Below are positions 8,208-15,557 of a DNA stretch of 19,870 bases, in pieces. The DNA comes from Bryobacterales bacterium (GTDB lineage Bacteria; Acidobacteriota; Terriglobia; Bryobacterales; Bryobacteraceae). The notes below the pieces were generated by a model. It was not told where the DNA came from. It made no database searches and saw nothing but the letters and a program-made list of their open reading frames with translations. The stretch is taken from NCBI GenBank assembly GCA_009697495.1, contig SHUN01000005.1, positions 1-19,870 of the forward strand, given 5' to 3'. Each line of letters starts with the position of its first letter. The first letter of the stretch is position 1. Both the position numbers and the translations under genes were made by a program.

Positions 8208-8384
8208 TTTTGTTTTAGAAGTTTTAGTGCCGGGAAGTAGCGCAAGGCCCGGTGCCCGCCAATACTGAGGGATTGAGGCTGTCCGGTCCGGCGATGGGCA
8301 TGGAGTGAGGGTGGCTTGCTTTTGGCCGTTCCGCCGTTGATTCCGCGCTAGCGGATCCTCTGCGTATGATAAACTTCCTGTCCG

Positions 8385-9788
8385 ATGCGAGTTTCCATTT
8401 TTGCGATTTTGTTTCCGGTTGTTTGCGCCGTCGCCGCGGGTGAGGATTGGACCCGGTTTCGTGGTCCAAACGGCTCCGGTGTGGCCGTTGGCGCGGGTTA
8501 TCCGGCGGCGTTCAAGAAGGACGCCAATGTCGTGTGGCGGACCCCCGTTCGGTCCGGAAAATCGTCGCCGATTCTGACGGCGAAACATGTCTTCCTGACG
8601 GGTTTCGCCGACGGTAAATTGTATACCCAATGCTTCGACCGGCAGACCGGTAAATTGCTTTGGGAACGCAGCGTGGACAGAGCGCATAGCTTGCTGGCGA
8701 ACCGGCTGAATCACCCTGCCGCCATCACGCCGGTCAGCGATGGCGAGAATGTATTCTCATTCTTTAAGGACTACGGATTTGTCGCTTACGACGCGACAGG
8801 CAATGTGCGCTGGAAGGCTCCGATGGGTCCGTTTCATACTGCGATGGGGCTGGGGGCGGCACCGATTCTGGCGGGGCCAAATGTGGTTCTGCTGGCCGAT
8901 CAGGTGGAAGGTTCGTTCGTGGCGGGGCTCGACCGGAAAAACGGGGAATTGCGCTGGAAGGCGGCCCGGGATGAGGGGGAGGGTTGGGGCACGCCGTTGT
9001 TTTTAGACACGGTGAAGCGGACACCGTATGTTTTGACTGCCAGCCGCGGACAGTTCGGCGCTTATACAGTTGGCGACGGCAAACGAGTGTCCACGCTGCG
9101 CGGGCTACCGACCACCGTTGTCGGCAGTCCGGTAATTGATAATGGCGTTTTGTATGTGCAGGGCTACGGGTCCGACGAGCCAGCGCCGTTTGCCTCGCGG
9201 CTGGCGGCGCTTGACAAGAATCATGACGGCCAGTTAACGCGGGATGAGTATTTGGATGATGCCTTTTTGACTGGTATTGCGAAGTATGTGGGTAACCGGG
9301 ATATGGTGATCACGGAGGCCGAGTGGCTTGCCAAGCAGAAGGAAGTACTTGGCCCAAATTGCCTGGTTGCGTATCAATTGGAATATGACGCGGAGGGTAA
9401 ACCCGCGCCCCGTGAGTTATGGCGTTATGAGAAGAGCTTCACGGGAGTAATTCCGACGCCGCTGATATATCAAGGGGTGCTTTACTTTGTGAAGAACGGT
9501 GGCATCCTGACGGCGTTGGACGCCAAGACCGGCGCGGTGTTGAAGACAGGGCGGGTGGCGGGAGCACTGGGCGGTTACTCGTCGTCTCCGGTGGCGGCGG
9601 ATGGGAAGATATATCTGGCCAGCGAGGATGGAAATGTAGCGGTTGTACAGGCGGGCGCGGCGTGGGAGGTATTGTCCACAACGAGTCTTGGTGAAAGTTG
9701 TTATGCCACGCCGGCGTTATCTGAAGGAGATATCTATTTACGGACCGACGAGGCATTGTATCGGTTTAGCGGGACCAAAAATAAGTGA
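8385..9788 (+). CDS. Exported PQQ-like beta-propeller repeat protein with an internal EF-hand
   Basis: A 467-residue protein with a Sec signal peptide (MRVSIFAILFPVVCAVAAG, cleavage about residue 18), then EDWTRFRGPNGSG, a common N-terminus of secreted PQQ-like propellers. Propeller blades are seen from repeated D-x-TGK-LW-type strands: CFDRQTGKLLWE (about 83-94), AYDATGNVRWK (134-144), GLDRKNGELRWK (181-192) and ALDAKTGAVLK (377-387). Between blades lies a perfect 12-residue EF-hand calcium loop, DKNHDGQLTRDE (277-288), probably with a degenerate partner around 304-314. There are no PQQ-dehydrogenase catalytic motifs, so it is more likely a structural or binding periplasmic protein than a quinoprotein enzyme. 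ATG 8385 lacks a good SD, but the signal peptide supports it. Confidence 0.88.
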   Translation: MRVSIFAILFPVVCAVAAGEDWTRFRGPNGSGVAVGAGYPAAFKKDANVVWRTPVRSGKSSPILTAKHVFLTGFADGKLYTQCFDRQTGKLLWERSVDRAHSLLANRLNHPAAITPVSDGENVFSFFKDYGFVAYDATGNVRWKAPMGPFHTAMGLGAAPILAGPNVVLLADQVEGSFVAGLDRKNGELRWKAARDEGEGWGTPLFLDTVKRTPYVLTASRGQFGAYTVGDGKRVSTLRGLPTTVVGSPVIDNGVLYVQGYGSDEPAPFASRLAALDKNHDGQLTRDEYLDDAFLTGIAKYVGNRDMVITEAEWLAKQKEVLGPNCLVAYQLEYDAEGKPAPRELWRYEKSFTGVIPTPLIYQGVLYFVKNGGILTALDAKTGAVLKTGRVAGALGGYSSSPVAADGKIYLASEDGNVAVVQAGAAWEVLSTTSLGESCYATPALSEGDIYLRTDEALYRFSGTKNK

Positions 9789-10157
9789 TTTGTTCGGCAA
9801 CGGCGGCGCTTCGTTAGCCCTCCTTCGCCAAATCCGGATTCACGCAATGAAAATGGATCGGAGATTCGTCACCGCTATCACGACCGGCAAACAAGCGGCA
9901 AACGTTGCCCGCGGGTTGAGCAACCGAACACTGCGGCCACGTGCGGGGTTATTTCACTGGCCGCCCCGTCCCTGGCGCGGAAATGCTGGAGCTTTTGCGT
10001 TCGGGCCGGAGCCTGATTACTGGGCCGCCCGGCGTGACAGTTGAGTCCGGTCTCAAGCATTTGAGGGCGACGCACGCCACCGCCGCGCTGCAACGGGCGA
10101 CGGAGCGGAAGGCCAGGCAGGCAGCGCCGCTTTCCATTTCGCGGTAAGCTACATTAC
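9789..10157. other. 369-bp gap with no assignable gene
   Basis: It lies between two plus-strand genes and must hold the permease promoter. Short open frames exist, for example GTG 9941 to TAA 10147 (68 codons) and a longer frame continuing through 10044. None has a recognised motif, a convincing SD or a family-like composition. I see no clear terminator hairpin after the TAA/TGA region at 9788 and no tRNA. A decayed gene is possible but cannot be named. Confidence 0.4.
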
Positions 10158-11348
10158 TTGTTCACATCCATTCGCTTTCGCCTCAGCGTGATGATGCTCC
10201 TGGAATATATGGTCTGGGGAGCGTGGTATCCGGATTTCTCGGCGTACCTGGGAAAAGCGCTGCGATTTTCCGACGGTCAGATCGGCGCTATTTACGCGCT
10301 GCTGCCGATTGGCTGCATGGTCGCGCCGTTCTTCGCCGGTCAACTGGCTGACCGGTTTATGCCGACCAACCGGCTGTTGGCGATTCTACATCTGGCCGGC
10401 GCGGTGCCCCTCTACCTGATGGCGTCGGCCAATGATTACGACGGGGTTTGGCAATGGATGCTGCTGTGGGCGCTGCTCTATGGCCCGACGCTGGCGCTGA
10501 CCAACTCCATTTGTTTCCACCATCTGCCCGCGGCGGAGGGAGAATTCGGCTTGGTGCGTGTGTGGGGCACGATCGGTTGGATCGCTGTTGGCCTGCTGCT
10601 GGGAGTGGCGTTGCGGGAGTGGCTGCCGGGTCTGGCTGGCCGTTTGGGCGGGTTCGACGGGATGTGGCTCGCCTTCGTTCTGTCACTGCTGCTGGGGCTG
10701 TTCTGCCTGACGCTGCCGCATACGCCGCCGGCGCGCAAGAACGATAGTCCGCTGGCGTTCCTTGGGGCGCTGCAATTGCTGAAGAACCGCGAGTTCGCGA
10801 TTTTTTTGGGCTTGGCTTTCGTGGTGGCGACGGAACTGATGTTCTACTTCATTCTCACCGGCCCGTTCCTGTATTCCATTGGTCTGCCTGAGGGTCAAGC
10901 GCCGGCTTGGATGGCGATAGCGCAGGCGGCTGAAATACTGACGATGATCCTGCTGCCGAAAATGCTCAAAAAATGGGGCATTCGCGGGACCATGGCGATC
11001 GGGATCCTGGCGTGGCCGGTGCGCTACGCCGTGTTCGCGCTGGGCGGGCCGCTGTGGCTGGTGCTGGCGTCGTTGACGCTGCACGGGATCTGCTACGTCT
11101 GCTTTTTCACGGCGTCCTACATCTATGTCGATGAGGTTGCGGGGCCGGAAATACGCGCGTCGGCGCAGGGGCTTATCGCCTTTGTTTTGCTGGGCGCAGG
11201 GATGGTGGTTGGGAGTTGGTTTGCCGGTTATATCGCAGGGATGTTCAAGGACGACTACACGAAAATATTCATGGTTCCGTTGGTGTTGACCGTAGCGTGC
11301 GCCGTGATTTTCATGGCGTTGTTCAGGCCGAAAGCACGGACGGCTTAA
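10158..11348 (+). CDS. MFS permease of the nucleoside:H+ symporter family
   Basis: A 396-residue inner-membrane protein with about 12 hydrophobic helices, the normal size for the family. The start SIRFRLSVMMLLEYMVWGAWYPDFSAYL matches the conserved N-terminus of NupG/XapB-type nucleoside permeases. It continues with an MFS loop-2/3 motif GQLADRFMPTNR (about 61-72) and VRVWGTIGWI (about 133-142), again typical. It probably imports nucleosides with protons, although many environmental members have unknown substrates. The start is TTG at 10158, chosen because the residues after it align with the family; the next in-frame ATG (10191) would cut into helix 1. It follows the unassigned gap and is convergent with the amidohydrolase. 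Confidence 0.88.
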   Translation: MFTSIRFRLSVMMLLEYMVWGAWYPDFSAYLGKALRFSDGQIGAIYALLPIGCMVAPFFAGQLADRFMPTNRLLAILHLAGAVPLYLMASANDYDGVWQWMLLWALLYGPTLALTNSICFHHLPAAEGEFGLVRVWGTIGWIAVGLLLGVALREWLPGLAGRLGGFDGMWLAFVLSLLLGLFCLTLPHTPPARKNDSPLAFLGALQLLKNREFAIFLGLAFVVATELMFYFILTGPFLYSIGLPEGQAPAWMAIAQAAEILTMILLPKMLKKWGIRGTMAIGILAWPVRYAVFALGGPLWLVLASLTLHGICYVCFFTASYIYVDEVAGPEIRASAQGLIAFVLLGAGMVVGSWFAGYIAGMFKDDYTKIFMVPLVLTVACAVIFMALFRPKARTA

Positions 11349-11356
11349 CGCAAAAA

Positions 11357-11381
11357 CCCGTGTCACTCCGTGTCAGGCACC
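11357..11381. repeat. Short direct repeat / REP-like element
   Basis: CGTGTCA occurs at 11359-11365 and 11369-11375, and the second copy is followed by GGCACC (11376-11381). GTGTCAGGCACC-like strings occur in REP elements of several phyla. It sits in the 50-bp gap between convergent genes, the usual REP location. Only one copy is in the window, so the call is weak. Confidence 0.25.
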
Positions 11382-11398
11382 TATTTCGCAAGATCCAA

Positions 11399-12292
11399 TC
11401 ACTGCTGCAGCGATAAAAGTGTCTCGCCGAGGATGGCCGCGGCGTCGGCGCGGTTGACGCCGATGCGGGCCAGCACTTCGGTCTGCGCGGTGAATACCGG
11501 GTGGACCCAGCCGCGGGGAAAAAAAGAAGAATCGGTGCCGAAGAGCAGACGGCGCGGCCCGGCGACGGCGAGCGCCTGGCGAAAGACCGCTTCCAGATCG
11601 GGCGCGCCGGCCGCGTATTTGGTCCAGTTATTGGAACTGGACGTATCCAGATAGATGTTGGGACAAAGGTCGGCGAGCATCAGCGCCTCGCGGAAGAAGC
11701 CGGCGCCGAAATGGGGAATCACGAACCGGACGCCCGGGTGGCGTAGCGCTACATTATGCAGATCCAGCGGGTTGGAAAAGCGCATGTCGAAGGGGGAGGG
11801 AAGTCCGAGCCGCTTTCGCACGCCAACGCTGAGCACCCCGCAGTGTACGAAAACATTGCGCCCGGCGGCCAATGGCCAAAGGAGTTCCAACCGCTCGTCG
11901 GCTACTGAGTAGCGATGCATGGCCGGGAACAAACAGACGGTGTGAAGGCCGGCGGCGAAGGCCGATTGGAGACGCGCAGCGGCGTCCGGCGCCAGCGGGT
12001 TCAATAGAAACTGGCCGTGAAGGCGCTCGGGGTGCCTGGCGACGGCGCGGGCCACGGATTCTTCATCGCCCGGCATGCTGGCGATGATCGCCGCCGAGGT
12101 AACGCCGTGCCGGTCAAGCTCGGTCACCCAGCGATCGGCCAATAATTCCGGTTCCGCCGCCGGCGCTTCCCATTCTAATTGAGCGGCAACTTCGGCCACG
12201 TCGCGCCCGCCCGTCAATAGGCTAAAAAACCGGTGCGAAAAGAAATGCACATGGGCATCGCGGACAGTTAGGTCTCCCCACGGCGTCTGCAC
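11399..12292 (-). CDS. Amidohydrolase-family (amidohydro_2 type) metal-dependent hydrolase
   Basis: A 297-residue cytosolic TIM-barrel hydrolase of the Amidohydrolase-2 type. Metal-site residues are visible: H14 and H16 in DAHVHFF, H150 in VFVHCG, H194 in VIPHFGAGF and D254 in LLFGTDSSFFPRG. Members hydrolyse or decarboxylate diverse small molecules, and this substrate is unknown. The ATG at 12292 is only 3 nt beyond the response-regulator stop, so the two are probably co-transcribed. There is no signal peptide. The 3' end meets the convergent MFS gene across 50 bp. Confidence 0.9.
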   Translation of the reverse strand: MQTPWGDLTVRDAHVHFFSHRFFSLLTGGRDVAEVAAQLEWEAPAAEPELLADRWVTELDRHGVTSAAIIASMPGDEESVARAVARHPERLHGQFLLNPLAPDAAARLQSAFAAGLHTVCLFPAMHRYSVADERLELLWPLAAGRNVFVHCGVLSVGVRKRLGLPSPFDMRFSNPLDLHNVALRHPGVRFVIPHFGAGFFREALMLADLCPNIYLDTSSSNNWTKYAAGAPDLEAVFRQALAVAGPRRLLFGTDSSFFPRGWVHPVFTAQTEVLARIGVNRADAAAILGETLLSLQQ

Positions 12293-12295
12293 GAT

Positions 12296-13015
12296 TTACG
12301 CTCTGGCCCCGAAGGCGTTGCCGTTGGCGTTGAATCGGGTAATTCCGGCGGACAATGCCAGTTGCGTCAGGCCGGCAACGTTGTTGACGCGGAGCTTTTT
12401 CATCATCGTCTTGCGATAGCTCCGGACGGTTTGCAGGCCGAGATCGAGCATGACCGCGATCTCCTTGCTCGTCTTTCCTTCAGCCACCAGGCGCAGGACC
12501 TGCAGTTCCCGGGGGGAAAGCCCATCGAGCATCGCCGGCACCGGCTTGGATTCCATATCGCCGCGTTGAATCCGGACCAGCAGTTTCTCCGAAACTTGCG
12601 GGCTCAAGTAAAAGCCGCCTTTGGCCACGGTCCGCAGCGCGTCCACCAGATCGACGTCGGACGCCTTCTTCAATACGAAAGCGCGGGCGCCGCTGCGAAT
12701 CGCGCTCACCACCGAGTGTTCATCATCGTACATCGAGAGGATGATGACCTTCGCATCGGGCGAGTGCCGCAGGATTTCCGTAGTCGCTTCGACCCCGTTC
12801 AAGCCCTGGAGTCCGATATCCATCACGACGACATCGGGGTTTAGTTTCTTGCAGAATTGCACTGCGTCGGTGCCGTTGTCAGTTTCGCCAACGACGACGA
12901 AATCACCATCGACCCGCAGGATGGCCTTGATGCCATCGCGGAGAATTTTGTGGTCGTCGACGAGCAGGACGTTGAAGGGCATATTTTGTCCGGCGGTGTT
13001 GCCCGGAGGAACCAT
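12296..13015 (-). CDS. NarL/FixJ-family response regulator
   Basis: A 239-residue DNA-binding response regulator. The receiver domain (about 14-130) has acidic D20/D21 (LLVDDHKILRDGIKAIL), phospho-acceptor D66 (VVVMDIGLQGLNG), S94 and a conserved lysine in FVLKKA (116-117). A LuxR-type HTH follows (about 165-225; LSPRELQVLRLVAEGKTSKE, then TVRSYRKTMMKKL). Start: ATG 13015 is preceded by GAGG (13020-13023) that overlaps the stop of the upstream ORF. An internal ATG at 12982 (MPFNVLLVDDHK) is also family-like but has only a weak SD. It is translationally coupled to the short kinase-like ORF and followed at 3 nt by the amidohydrolase. Target genes unknown. Confidence 0.93.
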   Translation of the reverse strand: MVPPGNTAGQNMPFNVLLVDDHKILRDGIKAILRVDGDFVVVGETDNGTDAVQFCKKLNPDVVVMDIGLQGLNGVEATTEILRHSPDAKVIILSMYDDEHSVVSAIRSGARAFVLKKASDVDLVDALRTVAKGGFYLSPQVSEKLLVRIQRGDMESKPVPAMLDGLSPRELQVLRLVAEGKTSKEIAVMLDLGLQTVRSYRKTMMKKLRVNNVAGLTQLALSAGITRFNANGNAFGARA

Positions 13016-13019
13016 CCCG

Positions 13020-13023
13020 CCTC
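13020..13023 (-). promoter_or_regulatory. Ribosome binding site of the response regulator, overlapping the upstream stop
   Basis: The minus strand reads TGAGGCGGGATG: the TGA stop of the kinase-like ORF (13024-13022) overlaps the GAGG used by ATG 13015. This is a classic coupling arrangement and supports 13015 over the internal start at 12982. Confidence 0.65.
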
Positions 13024-13351
13024 AAATTGGTTGGATCTTAATGATTGTACCCCTTCTGCGGATAGACTCAATACGCAAATGCAGGTTAGCGATACCCGCA
13101 TACGATTCCATCAGGATCAGTCCTGTGCCTGGCGGGTGGAGCCGGGTCTTTTTTGGGTTAAAACCGCGGCCGCGGTGGGACACTTCGGCTTCAAGGCCGG
13201 TTCTTGTCATTGCGACGCGCACTGCCGCCGCGTTGGGGCCTGCGTGCTCATGCAAAAGCCGCGCCACTTCCGCGGCGCGGCTCTCTTTTTCAAGCAACAT
13301 GGCGGCCAATCTGTCGACGGTGGCCGGCCTCTCGCGAGAAACTCGTGCCAA
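13022..13351 (-). CDS. Short histidine-kinase-like protein (truncated HisKA_3/HATPase fragment)
   Basis: Up to 109 residues. RAAEVARLLHEHAGPNAAAVRVAM (about 25-48) resembles the HisKA_3 phosphoacceptor helix (compare R-LHDE-G--L-AIR-), with H34 or H36 as the candidate histidine. Immediately after comes EVSHRGRGFNP, like the G1 box (V-DNGRGF). GTGLILMESYAGIANLHLRIES and RRGTIIKIQP follow, matching the end of a NarX/DegS-type ATPase domain. The usual N-box and about 60 residues between these parts are missing, and the G1 acidic residue is replaced. The start is TTG 13351 or ATG 13300; neither has a clear SD, and the frame is open upstream. It could be a pseudokinase partner of the response regulator, an anti-regulator, or a decaying kinase. 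Confidence 0.55.
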   Translation of the reverse strand: MARVSRERPATVDRLAAMLLEKESRAAEVARLLHEHAGPNAAAVRVAMTRTGLEAEVSHRGRGFNPKKTRLHPPGTGLILMESYAGIANLHLRIESIRRRGTIIKIQPI

Positions 13352-13370
13352 CCGGACTCGGCCGGGGCCG

Positions 13371-13408
13371 GGAGCGGCGGCGGGGTTAGTGCCGCGGCCG
13401 CTCCTTTT
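13371..13408. other. GC-rich hairpin with T4 on the plus side
   Basis: GGAGCGGC (13371-13378) pairs exactly with GCCGCTCC (13397-13404), followed by TTTT (13405-13408). It lies in the 118-bp gap between the transketolase stop and the kinase-like ORF. The T-tract suits plus-strand transcripts only, but the neighbouring genes are on the minus strand. It may block antisense transcription or simply be a structured spacer. Confidence 0.4.
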
Positions 13409-13469
13409 GCTTGGCGGGTTCGCCGCCCGTAGGAGCCGTGCCTTCTCAGGCTTTGCGCTCCATTCGTGG

Positions 13470-14432
13470 CTACTTTCTGGCCAGCGCTTTCCGCGCGGTT
13501 ACAGCCACGTCTTTGCCGGTCATTTTGTAGTGGACCAGCACCTCTTCCGGCGTCCCGCTTTCGGCGTAATAGTCACCCATGCCGTGGAACTCCATCACGC
13601 ACGGATTGGTCTCGCAGACAACCTGGGCCACTCTCACGCCAAGGCCGCAACTGGTGAAATGCTCTTCGGCAACGACGATGCAGCCGGTGTTTTTGGCCGC
13701 ATTGGCGATGGCTTCGCGGTCAATCGGCTTAATGGTATGGATGTCGATGACGCCGGCAGAGACGCCTTCGTCCTCCAGAATCGCGGCGGCGCGAATACAC
13801 TCGGCGACCATCAAACCGGTGGAAATCAGCGTGATGTCCTTGCCTTCAATCAGCGTGATCGCTTTGCCCAATTCGAACTTTTGGCCAGGCGCGTAGATCG
13901 CCGGCACCTTCACGCGACCGGCGCGGAGGAAGATGGGGCCGTCGTGATAAGCGGCCAGTTTCACGAGCTCAAACGTCGCCACTTCATCGGCCGGGCTGAT
14001 GACTGTGAATCCGGCGAGCGAACAGGCCAGACTCAAATCTTCCACCGACATTTGCGACGGACCATCTTCGCCGATCGAAATGCCGCTGTGGGTGCCAACC
14101 ACTTTCAGCGGAATCTGCGAATAGGCGACATTGACCCGTAACTGCTCAAATCCTTTGTTCAGAACGAAGGCGGAGAAGCTGGCGACAAAAGCGATTTTGC
14201 CGCTCGAGGCGAGTCCCGCGCCGATGGAAACCATGTTTGCCTCGGCGATGCCGCAGGAGAAAAACCGTTCGGGAAATTCCTTCGCGAAGAGGTGGGTAAA
14301 TGTCGACTTAGACAAGTCAGCGTCGCAGACGACGACGTTGGAATCGGCTTTGCCGAGTTCAACCAGCGCCTTGCCAAACGCCTCGCGGGTGGCCGCGCCG
14401 AGCTTCAATTCAAACCTATCTTTCACGCTCAT
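13470..14432 (-). CDS. Transketolase, C-terminal subunit (split transketolase)
   Basis: A 320-residue protein with the pyrimidine-binding and C-terminal domains of transketolase. Catalytic E64 lies in GIAEANMVSIGAGLA, the FSAFVLNKGFEQLR segment at 86-99, GTHSGISIGEDGPSQM (113-128) contains H115, and the C-terminal domain starts about residue 190. It pairs with the next gene upstream to make one full enzyme. That enzyme transfers two-carbon ketol units between sugar phosphates with thiamine diphosphate in the non-oxidative pentose phosphate pathway. The ATG overlaps the N-subunit stop as ATGA (14429-14432), giving translational coupling and equal dosage. Split transketolases are common in Archaea and many bacteria. 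Some split pairs make other sugar adducts, so the exact substrate is inferred. Confidence 0.92.
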   Translation of the reverse strand: MSVKDRFELKLGAATREAFGKALVELGKADSNVVVCDADLSKSTFTHLFAKEFPERFFSCGIAEANMVSIGAGLASSGKIAFVASFSAFVLNKGFEQLRVNVAYSQIPLKVVGTHSGISIGEDGPSQMSVEDLSLACSLAGFTVISPADEVATFELVKLAAYHDGPIFLRAGRVKVPAIYAPGQKFELGKAITLIEGKDITLISTGLMVAECIRAAAILEDEGVSAGVIDIHTIKPIDREAIANAAKNTGCIVVAEEHFTSCGLGVRVAQVVCETNPCVMEFHGMGDYYAESGTPEEVLVHYKMTGKDVAVTARKALARK

Positions 14433-15253
14433 GCGCCGATCTCCTGCAATGCTTTCTCAACTTCGTCTGTGGTCGGCGCTACGCCGTGGAACTTCGGATT
14501 ATTTTCCATGAAGGAAACGCCCTTGCCCTTGATCGTGTGGGCAATCAACACCGTCGGTTTTCCCTTCATCGCGGCGGCATCGGCAAACGCCTGCTGCAAC
14601 GCGGCGATGTCATGGCCGTCCAATTCAATCACGTTCCAGCCGAAGGACCGCCATTTGTCCGTTAGCGGCGCGACATCCATGATGTCCTTCACAAACCCGT
14701 CCAACTGAATCTTGTTGTAGTCCACAATCGTGACAATATTGTCGACCTTGTGGAACCCGCCGTACATGGCGGCTTCCCATATCTGTCCCTCTTGAATTTC
14801 CCCATCGCCGAGCATAACGAAGACGCGAGTCGGCGACTTATCCAATCGCGCCGCTTCGGCCATTCCCAGGCCCAGCGACAATCCCACTCCCAACGAACCC
14901 GTTGAGGCCTCAAACGCCGGAATGAACCGCCGGTCCGGATGCCCCTGATAGATGGAGCCCAAGCTGCGAAGGGTGTTCAGGCTGTCGGCCGGCGTATACC
15001 CGGCTTCGGCAAAAACAGCGTAGATCACCGGCGCGGCGTGACCTTTGGAGAGGATAAAGCGGTCCCGCTCGGGCCACTTCGGATTCGCCGGATCGTGACG
15101 CATCACGTCGAAATACAGCGTAACCAGTGTTTCCACCGCCGATAATGACCCGCCGGGGTGCCCCGACTTCGCGGCACCGATCATGGTAACAATGTGGCGG
15201 CGCACCCGTTTGGCGATCGCTTGCAATTCGCCAATATCGCTCGTTTTTTGCAT
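14429..15253 (-). CDS. Transketolase, N-terminal (thiamine diphosphate-binding) subunit
   Basis: A 274-residue protein carrying the ThDP pyrophosphate-binding domain. H32 in SGHPGGS and H72 in LSKGHAAP are active-site histidines. The metal/ThDP motif runs from GDGEIQEGQ (149-157) to DYNKIQLDG (178-186). The length fits the N-half of split transketolases. It is the first gene of the pair and starts at ATG 15253 with AGAGAG upstream. Its promoter must lie in the 15254-15500 region, which is almost wholly occupied by the 55-bp repeat array. Confidence 0.93.
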   Translation of the reverse strand: MQKTSDIGELQAIAKRVRRHIVTMIGAAKSGHPGGSLSAVETLVTLYFDVMRHDPANPKWPERDRFILSKGHAAPVIYAVFAEAGYTPADSLNTLRSLGSIYQGHPDRRFIPAFEASTGSLGVGLSLGLGMAEAARLDKSPTRVFVMLGDGEIQEGQIWEAAMYGGFHKVDNIVTIVDYNKIQLDGFVKDIMDVAPLTDKWRSFGWNVIELDGHDIAALQQAFADAAAMKGKPTVLIAHTIKGKGVSFMENNPKFHGVAPTTDEVEKALQEIGA

Positions 15254-15280
15254 AACTTCTCTCTACTTTAGCACTTGCCA

Positions 15281-15500
15281 ACGCCGTTACTGAGCCGCGA
15301 CCGTGAGGGAGCCGGAGCGAAATTACTTACTGCCCGCGCCGTTACCGAGCCGCGACCGTGAGGGAGCCGGAGCGGAATTACTTACTGCCGACGCCGTTAC
15401 CGAGCCGCGACCGTGAGGGAGCCGGAGCGAAATTACTTACTGCCGACGCCGTTACCGAGCCGCGACCGTAAGGGAGCCGGAGCGAAATTACTTACCTCGC
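15281..15500. repeat. Four tandem copies of a 55-bp repeat in a divergent intergenic region
   Basis: Units begin at about 15281, 15336, 15391 and 15446, exactly 55 bp apart and nearly identical; differences are single bases. Each carries GAGCCGCGACCGTRAGGGAG (starting 15292, 15347, 15402, 15457), then CCGGAGCGRAATTACTTACT and GCCGTTAC. The array sits between the start of transketolase (minus, 15253) and the TPR gene (plus, 15558). No unique spacers separate the units, so it is a true tandem array and not CRISPR. Confidence 0.95.
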
Positions 15501-15506
15501 TATATT
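15501..15506 (+). promoter_or_regulatory. Possible -10 element of the TPR/FAD gene pair
   Basis: TATATT immediately follows the last repeat unit, 57 bp before ATG 15558. It is the best -10-like string in this gap. No good -35 is seen at 17 bp, where the repeat sequence lies. If correct, the last repeat overlaps the -35 region. Confidence 0.25.
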
Positions 15507-15557
15507 TAGAAACCCTGGACCTGCATTACCATGAAGCAGAGACTAATCGGAGGCATC

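Noticed and set aside
8142..8714. 190-codon minus-strand ORF ending in ARPDSNRRPLPCQGSALTN
   Set aside because: Its C-terminus is the antisense translation of the tRNA-Val gene, a well-known spurious annotation, and its N-terminus is antisense to the signal peptide of the beta-propeller gene.
9941..10147. 68-codon plus-strand ORF upstream of the permease, considered as a recombinase remnant because of LKHLRATHATAAL
   Set aside because: The resemblance to a tyrosine-recombinase HxLRH box is only a few residues, without the catalytic Tyr or the second Arg; too weak to call.
13371..13408. Terminator of the transketolase operon
   Set aside because: The T-tract is on the plus-strand side only, while transketolase is transcribed on the minus strand. 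Kept only as a hairpin of unknown role.
12621..14141. 506-codon plus-strand ORF opposite the response regulator and transketolase
   Set aside because: It runs antisense across three well-supported genes and has no recognisable domain; the opposite strand carries intact catalytic motifs. It is a GC-driven shadow frame.
15281..15500. CRISPR array
   Set aside because: The whole 55-bp period is conserved, with no unique spacers and no cas genes nearby.
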